A stretch of 64,000 bases of DNA from Diphasiastrum complanatum (lineage: Eukaryota; Streptophyta; Lycopodiopsida; Lycopodiales; Lycopodiaceae). Positions 34,701 through 46,401 of this stretch are shown here, piece after piece. The position numbers and the translations under genes are program-made. The stretch spans positions 31,708 to 95,707 of the forward strand of contig MU831939.1 of the NCBI GenBank assembly GCA_029204225.1, in the 5' to 3' direction. Position 1 is the stretch's first letter. Every line of letters begins with the position of its first letter. The notes beneath the pieces were generated by a model, which was given only the letters and a program-made list of their open reading frames with translations, was not told the origin of the DNA and did no database searches.

Positions 34701-37700
34701 TCTAATCCAGACTCCAGATGTTCTAAATCAAAATTTAACACTTAAAAGTTAAATCCTCTAGCCTCGGCGGTGATCAAAATATCACGAGACGCTTTGCGTT
34801 ACGCATGGCATTCAATTCGGTGAAAAATAATAAGCCAACGATTGCATTTTCTAAAAATTACAAAAACCAGAACTATCACTTAAGAGTGACACCTCAACTT
34901 TTAGCCAATCGACACAATAGCTTGCTGCTATCGTTACAAAGCCAAAAAAAATTAAACGTCTGTAGATCACAAGCAGCATTGCTGACAACGTAGCGATCTT
35001 ATAGCACTAGAGAGCCCATTTTTGGTGCACACCAAACTATGAGAAGAAAAAGCACTCGTAATCTAAAAAAATGATAGAGCAAAATGCATACCTTTGAGCT
35101 TGAACTAACCTAAAAAAGAAATGTCAACTCTGAGAGAATAATAATGATGTCGCTATCGTAGGGAAGCTAAAAAGAATCTATAGTATAGGATGAGGAAAGC
35201 CAAGCAAACTGCCCAAGAACCAAGGGACTCGTGAAGGGGGGTCAATTGTTGCCTAATCCTCTCACGCTACGATCTCTAATACGACAAGACAAACTAGAGG
35301 GAATAGCAATGAGGTTCATAGTGCTCTTTATGGCCAGATTCTGATTCCAATTCCAATCTCAAAATTAAAACTAAAAAGCTTGATTTGAAGTTTGTGGATG
35401 CCAAATAGGAAATCCATTGAAGCATAGCTTAGATCTAAAACTTTATGTCTCATGTTCACCAAACTTGTCATTTTTTAGAATGAGGTTAATTCAAAATGCA
35501 AAAATAAAAAGGTGAAAAGTGTTTTATGATAGCTAATTTGAAAAATAAGTGGTCTCCTTCCCAACAAAGTGAGTTGCGTAGAGTCCTTTTATGTGGCCAA
35601 GAAGACAGAGGCTCAAACTCCAACTAGTGCATTAATGGCATATTGGAGTCTTGTGGTCAACTTGGCCAATTGCTTGATGAACAATTGATATCAGCTTTTA
35701 TGCCTGAACTAAATGTTATGCTTCATCTTCAATAACAAAGGATCTATCTTTTTGCAAAAAGAAATAATAAGATTTTTTTTAAGGGAAGTAATGATACCAT
35801 TTCCACATGCACAATGCACACGTACATCATAGGCTCGAGGAGTTACTACCTCCAAGACACCACTGCAACTAAGTGCCATAGCTAATGTAAGTATTATTTC
35901 TCAAGACATACTAAAAAATCCTAGGGACTAAAATAATCCCAAGATAAGGGCCTCAATTTGTAAACTTTAAGATAGGTCCCATTGTGTTACATAGATTTAT
36001 ATTTAATTTGTGTGAATATCTCATGCAACTAGTTGAATTCATAAATCCAGTTCTCAAAGTCGAACCTAGGATTTCTTTCTAGATAAATTGTCACACATCC
36101 ATAACATGGATACATGTCCTAGGGCCAATGGGTTTTATCTACACGTACATAAATATTCACTAAAATAGAGTCAAGTAAAATTGGTGGAGCTTGTACAAGT
36201 TTTTGTGAGAGGAGGCCCAAACAATACAATTTTGTGTGTAACAATCCATGAAGAGTGCTCATCAATGGGGGTCAAGGAGGATGAAAAGGATATGGCACTT
36301 AATTCCTATGGGGGAGAGAATGGAAGAGTTCAGGCCCATGAAAAATGACAAGCATAATTTGTGCAACAAGGTAGATCTTTCAAAGTCATTGTCATACTCT
36401 CATGAGAAGACACTAAAGTGTGATAGCCAAAAAAACTTTGGGCTTTCTAGAAGGTTCTTAAATTGCCAAAGCCCTTATTGGTTGCAAGGCAACTAGATTT
36501 GACTTTGTTAGGTCCTCTTCTAGTTCCACTTTCTCATTATGCTCGTTGATCACTTGATCAAATGCCTCTCTTTCAATGATGTTGAATACCTATGTAATAC
36601 CCATAATATGCTTATTCATAGGTTTTGGGCATGGCCTCCATGAGTGTCCTAATTGCTTGCAATTGAAGTCAAGAAGAAGGGAATCATCCACAATTGGTGA
36701 GCTACTATTGCAGTTGTGGTTGATGGGCCAATGGTTCTTTTTCTTCTTTTATTATTTGCCTTGGTTGGCAAATCCTTGTCTTATCGAGATTTTGTTTACG
36801 TTGTTGGAGGTTTGACATGCATTGGGGGCTAATTCACCTCTTGAGAAATATAAAACTTGATCTTGACCCACTAAAGACTTTTGGTGCTAATGAGGGAGAA
36901 GACGACACAATAATTGATTCAAATTCACAAACTACTTTAGTTGCCTAGAGGGTAGAGTTGAGTTCTATGGGCATGTAATTTCTTATGTTTCATGTGGTCC
37001 ATGTATGCATTTGAGTCATAAGGTAGTGTGTCATGTCTGTTTCTGACATGTCTAGTCAAAATCCAAACACAAATTCTTGCCATTCTTCAATTTTTGCTTC
37101 TCAATCCTTATTGAATCCATTTAGAATCGCTTACTTTATGCTTGTGATGTATTTGGCACATTTTTGAAACCAAAGAAATCTTGATGGAACTTCAGCACTG
37201 AATGATCCTTTGGGGAGCTCTAGAAGAACTCCCACTTCTTTTTGAGGAGGGGGTAGCATTTGATTGTGAACTTGCTCTTTTTTCTCTGTCTAGACTTGCT
37301 ACCATCTTGATGTACTCTTGGGCCATAATCCCAATAGTGCTCTTCTAGATATGTTAACACTCTAGACTCTAGATTGTCTTCCATTTGTACAAATTGTGCT
37401 TTTCTGGGACTGCTTTGGAACTTTCTTCCTCCTTACATTGTACTCCTTTGTTTGGTTTAGAGAATCAATGCCATAGCAAAACTTTCTTTTCTTAGTTTCA
37501 CACAGTCAAATCATGTAAGCAATCTAGCCGAAATTAGGCTATTTGGGTCCACATAAGCAACCGTCAAACAACATTCAAACAAAAACCTACCACAAAGGGG
37601 TCTCCATATCAATCACACCCCTTGAGATGGAGCATAAAACTTTTGCATAGTAGCAAACACATCCATGGAAGTAGCCCACAAGAAATGTCCAACCAAATAG

Positions 37701-39000
37701 TCCATGATTTTGCCATCAACAAACACTTGCCTCAATAACACATTCATAGTCGACAACCCCCACTACCCAAGGGAAGATAGTGCCTTCCCTTGCCTAGGCA
37801 ACAAATTGTCTCTATATCAAACCCTCTATACCATATAGTTGAGCAATTGGCAATCATTCTTCATAGACAACAAACTATTCATGCTTTACTCTCATAGTCA
37901 AATACCATCTCTGTATCAATAGCTAGCTCATACAGTTCAAAATTGTTATCCCACACCACATCAAGGCACACTGTAGGTGTGCACAATTCGGAAGAGCTAT
38001 TGAAAGTATGATTCATCTAGAAAGCCAACATTACGAAAATAAGCCTTTCAAAAGGACACCATACTAGATTACAGATAGTCTGAGTGGCAAGGAAAGAAAA
38101 AGTTCCTTTGATCTAATATCCAGGAAATACGATTTGTAGGATCGAAGTGAGAGAATTCTGAAAAGATTGTTGTTTTTCGAAGAAAGTTGTCATTTCAAGC
38201 TGCAAAATTCCCTACATGGGTCATTTGGTGCAATACAATTTGCAAAGGAGCTGCAAAGGGTAGCAAATGCAAGCCATTGCAATATACAAGCTTAGATTTG
38301 GTGGAAGTTTAATAAAGTTTTGAAATTCTCAGATTTGGTTGGCTTTAGAAGTTTTTCTTGAAAAACTGGACTGTTTGCAACCGATTCACATTTAAATGAC
38401 AAACTGTTTGGTGTAGATAGAAGTTAGGAAAGGTCAATAGATAGCCAAGGCAATCAAGGCTATTGGTCCTTAGTGAGTGGTTAAGCAACAACTTGGAAAA
38501 TGTGAAGCAAAGTTGACTCTTGTGGGGACCAAACTTTTAACAAAGAAAAAGATAAATATTGAAGTATAGGAGATCTTTTTCAATATGTTAGACTCTAATA
38601 GAGTGCACCTCTACAAGGCAGATGTAGAAGGCCATAATAGGCACGAATCAAGAAGTGCATGGTCCAAGGAAATGATCAATGTAGCCATAACCAAGTTTCA
38701 GGTAAAGGCAAAGATGAGAGGCAGTCGTGGAGGGCACATGTGCTCAAAATGAGGAGAATGAGGACGTTTGTGGCTTGATGGGCACAATTTGATGCACGGA
38801 TATAATGCCAATGATTGTATTGGCAAAAACTTTGATGGAAACACATGCACTAGTGAGCATTGTGGGTCATTGGATGGAAAACAATTATGGACGAAGAGCA
38901 AAGGGGCCCGAAGAGAATTGCAAGGGAAAAGAACCCTTCCTTTGTAAAGAATTTCTAGAATGAAATGGCTGGAGGGACTCGACTTTTAAAATCACTAGTT
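34701..39000. other. long spacer, no gene recognised
   Basis: 4.3 kb with no supported gene. Frames at 34805-34993, 36248-36496 and 36576-36815 have no convincing family; the last has a weak GH-x4-C zinc-knuckle echo only. Confidence 0.45.
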
Positions 39001-39384
39001 CCTCACTGGGAACCCCCACAGGAAACCGCAAGGAGATTTCTCGTGGTTTCTTGTGGTGGGCTAGACCATAAGGAGCCTTCCATCCCCCACCACAAGAAAG
39101 CTCCTTGGGGTCCCTCACAGTTTAGGGTTTAGGGTTTAGGGTACCCAACCCAACAGAGCCCACCCCAAGAGACCACAAGGAGCCTTCTTGCGGTCCAGAC
39201 CACCGCAAAGGGACTGCAAGAAGGCTCCTTGTGGTCCCTCACAGTTTAGAGTTCAGAATACACAACCCAATGGACCATAAGGAGCCCATCCCAAGGGACC
39301 ACAAGGAGTTTTCTTGGGGTCCAGACCACCGCAAGGGACTACAAGAAGGCTCCTTGCGTCCCTTGCAGTGACCCAAGGGACCGC
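39001..39384. repeat. palindromic satellite block left of Copia 4
   Basis: Dense repeats of GGACCACAAGGAGCC and its complement (GGCTCCTTGTGGTCC). Two head-to-tail units of about 125 bp are clear (39101-39224 and 39225-39349), each starting CTCCTTG and containing CCTCACAGTTTAG. The same words recur at 43329-43470 on the other side of Copia 4. Confidence 0.8.
39121..39141 (+). repeat. three TTTAGGG telomere-type units
   Basis: Three exact copies of the plant telomere heptamer inside satellite unit 1; unit 2 has a degenerate version (TTTAGAGTTCAGA). Too short to indicate a real telomere. Confidence 0.9.
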
Positions 39385-39814
39385 ATGTAAGATCTTTGAA
39401 TTCGTAGCTTTCAGAAATCTGACTCTTCGCATTTTTTATTAGCATTAAGGAATTTCCTATCATCAGGGAATCATCCACAAAGATAGTCAGTATCACAAAA
39501 TCTTTTCCTACTCTTTTAATGTAGACATTGCAGTCTGGTTGAGTGGGATTGAACTCTAGAGACTTCATAAGACCATCAAGCTTCTTGTACCAAACTCGTG
39601 ATGCCTATTTTAGACCATAGATGCATCTCTACAACCGACAGACATATTGTCGATTGTTGGGGTCTTCAAAACCTTCAGGCTGCTTCATGAAGATTCTATC
39701 CTCTAGATCTCTATGGAGAAAGGCTGTTTTCACGTCAATTTGGTGAATTTCCATATTGTACTGTGTGGCGTATGCAAGAAGTAGCCTTATGCTTGTCATC
39801 TTGACCATGGGCAA
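39385..39814 (-). pseudogene. Copia 4 reverse transcriptase, truncated
   Basis: FPMVKMTSIRLLLAYATQYN, QIDVKTAFLHRDLEDRIFM, then a stop, then SLEFNPTQPDCNVYI and the catalytic box TIFVDDSLMIG (near 39480; the usual YVDD has become FVDD). It ends YEFKDLT and is replaced by satellite sequence. Confidence 0.88.
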
Positions 39815-39830
39815 ATATGTGTCGAAATAA

Positions 39831-40497
39831 TCAACACCATATCTCTACGTGTAGCCCTTCGCAACAAGCCTTGCCTTGTAGTAGCCAATGGTGCCATCTG
39901 ATTTCATCTCTTTCTTGTACACCCACTTGCAGTCGACTATTTTTCTGTTTTCTGGCAGTGGCTCTAATGTCCATGCCTCGATTCGATAATTGCCTACTTC
40001 CAGAATTCTCCCTCTGGACTCTGGATATCGTCTTGGTATGTTGTTGGCTCTTCAGTGAAGCTGCAGTACTCGAACTGTGTATCTTTGCTCCACTGAAGAT
40101 TGTCAGAGTAATGGTCTGGAGGTCTTCTTTGTCTTGTTGACCTTCTAGGTTCGTTTCGTCGCTGTTCAAACGTTTCTTGTTCATGGTGTTGATCCTCTGC
40201 TTCCTGCTGCTCTGGAGTCTGTGGCTCTGCATTATGATTTGATGTATGTCCTCAATCTCCCTCTTGAATGGGTAGCAGTGTGAAGATCTCATGGCCTCTT
40301 TTGTCTTTCAGTCCAGAAAATGTGGACTCATCGAACTTCACATCTCTATTCGAAACAGCCTTCTTCGTGGTTGCGTTGTAGAGTCTGTACACATGTGTTC
40401 CGTTCGAGTAGCTGACCATGATTGTTTGCTCAGATTTGTCATCAAGCTTGCTTCTTATTTCTTTTGGAATGTGCTTGTATGTTGCACATCCAAACAC
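39831..40497 (-). pseudogene. Copia 4 integrase C-terminus and linker
   Basis: 40252-40497 reads MFGCATYKHIPKEIRSKLD ... YSNGTHVYRLYN ... RDVKFDES, the conserved Copia integrase tail. Further left, frames are shifted through the variable linker to about 39831. Confidence 0.8.
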
Positions 40498-41048
40498 TCG
40501 TACTTATGACAGATCTTTCTGCCTGTCCACATTTTGTATGGTGTTTTGTTTTTCAGCACTGTAGTTGTAGATCTGTTCTGTAGGTGTACATCTACAGCTA
40601 TTGCCTCAACCCATAATTGACCTGGCAATTGAGCCTGTGCCATCATGCATTTGGCTCCTTCGACTAGCGTTCTGTTTCTTCTTTCTGCAACACCATTGTA
40701 TTCTGGTGTGTATGCAGGAGTGAACTAGTGTTCTATCCCCTGTTCTTTGTAGAATCTTGAGAATTCTTTGCTTTTGTATTCACCTCTGTTGTCAGATCTA
40801 AGGATCTGTATCCTTTTCGAGGTGTGTCGCTTTGCAAATGCTACGAACTTCTTGAAGGAATCAAACACTTCAGATTTCTTCTTTAAGTAGTAGATCATGG
40901 TCATCCGGCTGTAATCATCTATGAACGTCAGAAAGTATCTTGAACCTGAGAGTGAATCCATCTTCATCGGTTCACAAACATTAGAGTGGACGAGCTCAAG
41001 AACTTCCTTGGCTCTTCTTCCCTCATGCGTGACTGATAGGCTTCGCAA
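40455..41048 (-). pseudogene. Copia 4 integrase core
   Basis: YFLTFIDDYSRMTMIYYLK, QILRSDNRGEYKSKEF (second Asp) and, after a stop at 40725, NGVAERRNRTLVE (Glu). The first catalytic Asp is lost: the block reads HSNVCEP where functional copies have HSDxCGP. Confidence 0.88.
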
Positions 41049-41600
41049 AACTCAGTTTCGGGCTTTAAAATCTTGAGACCTGTGACTATGTCTTTTCTGC
41101 TCATGTCATACAGGCTCTGCATGTTCAGGTGATACATTCTGCTATGCCAGATCTGATCTTCATTTTTTGAAGCATTTAATATGCTATCAGAGTTGCTGAT
41201 TATTTTGGCTTGGTAGAGGTTTCCTTCTCTGCATCCGACCGTTAGCAACTTGTTTGTCGTCTTCTCAATCATGCGACATGTGTTGACGTCAAACAAAACT
41301 TGAATTCCAAGATCTGTCATCTTGGAGACGGATAACAGATCTTTTCTGAGTGAGGGCACATAGAGTGCTCCTGGTAGCTCTGCTTGGCCTGACAGTGTTC
41401 GTAGCTGTAGAGTGCCAGTGCCTTTGACATCGTGTTTGCTCCCATCACCTAGAATCACTGCTCTATTGTTTTTGAGCTCTCTGAAGTTGATCAAGATCTT
41501 CTTGTTGCAGGTGATTTATGATGTTGCCCCTGAATCAATGACTACATCGTAGTCGTATTCAATGTAGCTCGTGGAAGCTTCATCAAGTATCGTGAGAGCT
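40964..41600 (-). pseudogene. Copia 4 protease and GAG-pre-integrase
   Basis: The protease site VVIDSGATS is at about 41525-41550, followed by a stop. Then AVILGDGSKHDVKGTGTL, GALYVPSLRKDLLSVSKM and IWHSRMYHLNMQSL of GAG-pre-integrase in the 176-residue frame 40964-41494. Confidence 0.88.
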
Positions 41601-41639
41601 TTGTCACCTTTGTCAACATCTTTGGATGACTCTGCAACG

Positions 41640-42391
41640 TTAGCTTTTTCAGCTTTTTTTTTTTTCTTTTTGGGTTGAATCTGCAATCGTATGCAGAATC
41701 CCTTTCTTCTTGCAGTGCCTGCAAGGTATTGCTAGATTGAACCAGCATTTGCTGGCCGTATGGCCTACTTTGTGGCAGTGATCACAAGAAGAAGACTGCT
41801 GATTCAAGGACTTCGTCTTCTCGAATCTTGGCTTGTTCTTGTTTTTCTTCTTTCCTTTCATGAAGAGAGCCTTCTCTTGGTTACTGCTTCCCTCTCCTTC
41901 ATCTCTCATCAGTATCTCATCAGCGACAAGACTGACTACTTTGTCGAATTTCATATCTGGTAAACTCAGTATGAGCATTCTCAGCGGCTGATAGGACGTC
42001 GATAGATTTCAAGAAGTACATCAGTTGTTGTGGTGTTGGGACCTGGTGCTCCTGTCCCGATGCAGCGAGCTGAGCAAAAATTGTTCTGATCTTCTCAATG
42101 TGTTGATCTAACTGGTTGCCATCCCATCGTATGGATTGCAGCTGATTGTGAAGGTGCATGACTAAAGCTGCAGTCCTTACTTCATACTTCTGTGATGATC
42201 GCCATTGCGCGCTCATCTTTTCTGATCCATTCAGCTCTCCTCGGCTCTCCCTCTGGAGGCTGCACCTCTGAGAGTTTGGTCACCGACCAGATGCCTTCGC
42301 CCTTCAGAAGTGTTTTGATTTTGAATTTCCAGATTCTGTAATTTGCACCATCAATACTGATTGATACTCTTGTCTAGATTGTTGTAGCCAT
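41640..42391 (-). pseudogene. Copia 4 gag
   Basis: The ATG at 42391 opens MATTI; after a stop YRIWKFKIKTLLKGEGIW follows, then the frame 41920-42216 (VMHLHNQLQSIRWDGNQLDQ) and 41649-41978 with a CCHC knuckle CDHCHKVGHTASKC and a second degraded one CRHCKKKG. Frame changes occur near 41960 and 41700. Confidence 0.85.
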
Positions 42392-42443
42392 ATTGTGTTG
42401 TCTGGAAGAATCACTACTAGGATATCAGTAGTGAAAACATGTG

Positions 42444-42457
42444 GGCTCAAATACCAT
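42444..42457 (-). other. Copia 4 primer-binding site
   Basis: The minus strand reads TGGTATTTGAGCCC just inside the 5' LTR, two mismatches from the initiator-Met-tRNA complement TGGTATCAGAGCC. Confidence 0.7.
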
Positions 42458-43328
42458 GTCGCGGAAGCGAAAAACTGTTCGGCTTCGCAAAAACAAAAGT
42501 GTTGCTTTTTGTTTTCGTTTTCGTATTCGCGAACGATTTTGTGTCTTTAAATTTTCTTTTGCGCGGAAGCTTCACAGGAACCTAGACATGCGACTGCACA
42601 TCACACAACACATTCCATTCTAGCAATCAAGATAGACAACACAAGACAAGGAGATGCATGAAAATAGAGCGACTGTATAATCAGTTTAATTTTAGAGTGA
42701 GATCGTCAGTGTCTCGCTCGTTGGCAGATTGACACTCTGCTCTTTTGTTGTGTTCTGCTCGTTGGCACTCTATTGTTTCTAGTATTTTCTTTCTGCTCTA
42801 CTCACTACGTCTCTCTCTCTCTCTGTCTCTTACAGTGATTCTGTCTATTCTTGTCTCTCTCGTTTATGATCCAGAAAGGATAGTTTATACCTCCACTATG
42901 TGGAGTGTCTCTCATTTATGACCCAGAAAGGATAGTTTATACCTCCACTGTGTGGAGTTTACAAAATGGCTAAACGCAAAAATCACAAGACTAGTTAACG
43001 CTAATCAACTAATCAGTTACTCTTCGTTGTTGCCACTCGTTTCACCTAGGCGTGAAGTCTACGACTCCAAGCCCGTTGAGCTGCCAGCTGGCAGCGCGAA
43101 AGATTCCCCTTTGTTTGCTTTCGCTCTTTTTGTTTCCTTCGTAATCTTTCGTTTTGCGTCCCTTTGCGGTTTGCGGTCTTGGAGGTATGTTTATGTTTCA
43201 TGAATGATTCGCAAATCGTTCATGCTTCGAGTCAAGGCACGTTGACTGTCGCGAATTGTTCTCGTTCGACCTTCGCTTCGTGTTCGTGCTGCAACAAAGT
43301 TGCAGGAGTTCACCATTTCTGACACTAC
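42458..43328 (-). repeat. Copia 4 5' LTR (about 870 bp)
   Basis: Lies between the PBS and the satellite. The inner end is ...CGCGACA; the outer boundary near 43328 is set by the start of satellite repeats. It contains TTCGCGAA-type words (TATTCGCGAACG near 42524, GTCGCGAATTG near 43250) and a duplicated block GACCCAGAAAGGATAGTTTA-like at about 42868 and 42919. Confidence 0.65.
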
Positions 43329-43470
43329 AACGGACCGCAAGGACCTCCTTGTGGTCAATTGTAGTGGGATAGACCTCAAGAAGGCCCCTTGTGGTCCCTT
43401 AAGCCACCATAAGGGACCACAAGGAGGCTCCTTGCGGTGGGCTAGCTGCAAGTGACCACAAGGAGCCCAA
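43329..43470. repeat. palindromic satellite block right of Copia 4
   Basis: Repeats the GGACCACAAGGAGGC / CTCCTTGCGGT words of 39001-39384. Its presence on both sides suggests Copia 4 inserted into, or recombined with, a pre-existing array. Confidence 0.75.
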
Positions 43471-43493
43471 GTGTACAAATTTGTTTTTTTGAC

Positions 43494-43668
43494 TGAATCA
43501 CTTGGCATGTCGGCATGCCAAGTGATTCAGAATGCCAAGTGATTTAATTATTTTTTCTTCTTGCCCTAGTAGCTCACCACCATAGCACGTCGGCTTGCTA
43601 TGGTGGTGGGTAGCAAAAACATAAAATAAAATAAAATTTGAATGACTTGGCACGCCAGTGTGCCAAGT
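43494..43668. repeat. cluster of three perfect hairpins
   Basis: Hairpin 1: TGAATCACTTGGCATG (43494-43509), loop TCGG, perfect complement 43514-43529. Hairpin 2: CACCACCATAGCA (43575-43587), 8-nt loop, complement 43596-43608. Hairpin 3: ACTTGGCAC (43645-43653), 6-nt loop, complement 43660-43668. Hairpins 1 and 3 share the word ACTTGGCA. Confidence 0.9.
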
Positions 43669-44409
43669 GATTCAGTAAAAAAAAAAATTATGTTTGTAGC
43701 ACAAGGCTAAAAATGTTTTTTAACTTCAAAAAAAAAATTATTTTGGGATTTCATTATGGGATTTTTAACTATTTGCCAAACCACAATTCTTATTAATAAA
43801 CATTCAAGTAGTGGCATAAAAAAGATAGCACACCATGTGTTATCTTTGTATTGACTCATGGCAAGAATAAAACTCACAAAACTCGCAAAAAATTTACTCA
43901 CAAAATGCCAAGCCCCTTATGGGAGCATTGTGGTTGTGTGATACTTTGCATTGTCACACATGCACTTGAGTGTGATTAAAGTGGTTTGAGTGTGATTTAA
44001 TTACATAGTAGCAAGAACATGCATGACATCTTTTTTTTTCTAACCAAAGATTAAGAGACACATTTTGGATCTTAATGATCTGAAATTCTGCACAAATACA
44101 GCCATTGAAGTAGATACCAAAACTGATGATGAAGAGTGAAAACTTTGTATTCTGTTACTATACAATCAATACATATACAATGAGTACATATCATTTGATT
44201 ATGATGCTCTTCTCTCTTGCTCCATAAAATCATTTGTATATGGTACATTTTGAAGAAGAATGGTAAGCAAGTGGAAGTTACTCATTTCAAAATTATCACA
44301 CATTTTGGTGAATCTTCTTTTGTAGAGGATGCTATGCAGTGGATGGTTGTTTTCATGGAATGGATGCAACTAATGGATCTGGATTTTTTTTTTGTTCAAT
44401 GGCTTTGAT
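43669..44409. other. AT-rich spacer
   Basis: Nothing recognised. Confidence 0.4.
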
Positions 44410-45284
44410 GGTCAAGAGGAAGATCAAGAGGTTGATAAAGGGCTTTAACCACACAAAAGGGAACGTGGCAATTTGGAGCTAGTCAAGAGCATCAAAGGGA
44501 AGTCAAGTGGCAAAGATACTTTGGATCTATTTTTGCAGGTTATTGAAGACTCAAGTAAGGTCAAAGGAGAAGCAAGGAAGTGTTGTTCAAGTTTACTTTA
44601 CTTGTTCTATCTCATGTTTGACAATTTCATGTGAATGTGTGCAAATTGTCAAGATATGGTGAAACTAGCTACATTGTTTTGCATCATTTTGATGTTGGAG
44701 CTGTACTAGCATTATTGGCTGGTTTTGCTGATGGAAATGAAGCTAATGGAGGCTCATTATATCACTCATTCATGGTCAAGTCATCAAGGGTTGATAATAT
44801 CTTATGGCAAGATGGAGATGGAGGCTCCGCCAGCCACCTGAACATGCCATCGTTACTTCGAATGACATTATCAGTGGCAAATTAGATGAAGTTTCATTTA
44901 AGCTAGATGCTACTACCAAACATCAGAGCTCAAATGGATTTTCATGGTGGAGACATTAAGAAAGGACAAAGATGGAGGAGACATGCAAGCATTGGTTGAT
45001 TACTCACATTTATTGCTTGGTTGTTGTTATTTTCTAGAGATTTCAAAGTTGAAAGCATGGAGGAATCATTGCATTTACATTCTATTTGGTTCTTCATGTT
45101 CTAGTTACATCTAGATATGTAAAATTGATGTAAGAAATAGTGAGGCGTGGAGAAGATTCTCTATATCAATTATGAAAGTTACTATAAAACCATAGAAAGG
45201 ATGTCTACACTTAGGATGAGATAATTTTTAAGATGGATCAAAGTAGTGTGGTTAAATCTATGTTAAATCTAGTTGAAGGGGGAG
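44410..45284 (+). repeat. dispersed non-coding repeat, copy 2, ending in a polypurine tract
   Basis: Collinear with 30800-31300, with additional sequence. Ends GTTGAAGGGGGAG (45272-45284), a typical polypurine tract, directly followed by TGTGAAAGATTG, an LTR-like start. Together this suggests the 3' part of a non-coding LTR-retroelement derivative. Confidence 0.6.
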
Positions 45285-45688
45285 TGTGAAAGATTGTCAA
45301 CTAGTTTGTTGGTTATTTGGCATTTTTGGAGGCCAACATGAAATCTCAAGTTAGAGATAGGTTCATATTTAACAATAAAGGACTAAATAGTATTTTTACT
45401 ATTTTTGGCAAGTAGATAAATGCATGAGGTCGAGTTCGGACCCATTCTAATTGCTTGGCAATCTGCTGTTTAGCACTTATCTATTTTCTCTCTCCATGTA
45501 TGAACTTGCACACTTTTCTAAACTTGCTGTATTTTGTGGATTTTGTTATTTGTCGAATATGAACTCTACAATAGAACCACTGAGAAATAATTGACAAATA
45601 TAGTTTCGTTTTTCATTGGTTCCTCCATTTTGTAATGAAATGTTGCCCGTGCTTGCCAATGTGACTTCTCCATCCAAGCATAGGCGGA
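45285..45688 (+). repeat. putative LTR of the dispersed repeat
   Basis: Begins TG after the polypurine tract. No second copy here allows its end to be fixed; the boundary near 45688 is where the transposase-like frame begins. Confidence 0.4.
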
Positions 45689-46141
45689 GCAAAAGCACAT
45701 CGATTCTTGTCAAACCACACTGGTAAGGCTACTAATATTCAACACTCAGTCTGGACATATATTGTTGCTGCCACTCAGGACTTTGAGGTGAGCGACAAAA
45801 CTAGATTACTAAAAGTTGATGTATGGAGGAAGCTTGACAGTATGATTAAAATTTTAAGAAAAGATAAATTTTCTGATATTGATAAGAAAGCTCTACAAAA
45901 GACTTGTGTCGAGTTTGTTGATGTAGTATCAAAAGCATGGGGAGAAGATCACATCACTCATTACATGGTTAGTATAAATGCTTCGAGTTGCTTTTAATTT
46001 TCCCTATATCTTTTGATCCAAGCATAAGACTGACATTACGATTTTGACATTATATGGAAGCCTGAGTGTCTGGTCATCATCCATCTAATGTAGCATCCAA
46101 CTAAGTATGATGCTAATGCAATCACCAATCATAGTGTTGTC
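45689..46141 (+). pseudogene. transposase-like family, copy 1 (partial)
   Basis: The frame from about 45689 to 45967 encodes a segment that aligns with copy 2 (48720-48960) along its length: DVWRKLDSMIKIL against QVWRNFNKLIGVI, and AWGEDHITHYM against GWGEDHVTHYM. A donor ATG|GTTAGTA at 45967/45968 sits at exactly the same codon as the intron of copy 2, and about 46046-46090 resumes with LYGSLSVWSS, matching YGSLSI-stop-SS in copy 2. Sequence upstream (the C-x2-C region of copy 2) is missing. I do not know the family by name. The shared intron, shared protein similarity and repeated occurrence argue for a mobile or multigene family. Confidence 0.6.
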
Positions 46142-46401
46142 CACTTTCATTGCTATATATTTGTTGTTTTACACTCTCACCACATTTGAGCTTAAGTAAA
46201 AGTATTAGAAATTCGACTATGATCTATGGAAGCTCTAAATGCAGTAATGTACAAGTAATTAGATTTGATGTAATGGTAGTGGTTGGGACATGTGACTTAG
46301 ACTAAACATCAAATCCCTATTGCAATCACCTAGTGTTGAAAATAAAAAAGCCATCTATCTTGACTTTTAAGGTTTGATGAAATATCCATCATGCATGTAG
46401 T

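Larger units (their letters stand above)
39385..43328 (-). mobile_element. Copia 4: minus-strand Ty1/Copia, 3' truncated in RT
   Basis: From the right: 5' LTR (about 42458-43328), PBS, gag, two zinc knuckles, protease, integrase, linker, and RT up to shortly after the catalytic box. There the sequence runs into the palindromic satellite at about 39385. RNase H, polypurine tract and 3' LTR are missing. Several frame breaks, inactive. Confidence 0.88.

Noticed and set aside
36576-36815. Possible gag zinc knuckle (GHGLHEC)
   Set aside because: The first Cys pair is missing and no other retroelement motif lies nearby.
39121-39141. TTTAGGG units as a telomere or chromosome-fusion scar
   Set aside because: Only three units inside a satellite; too few to be more than a motif.
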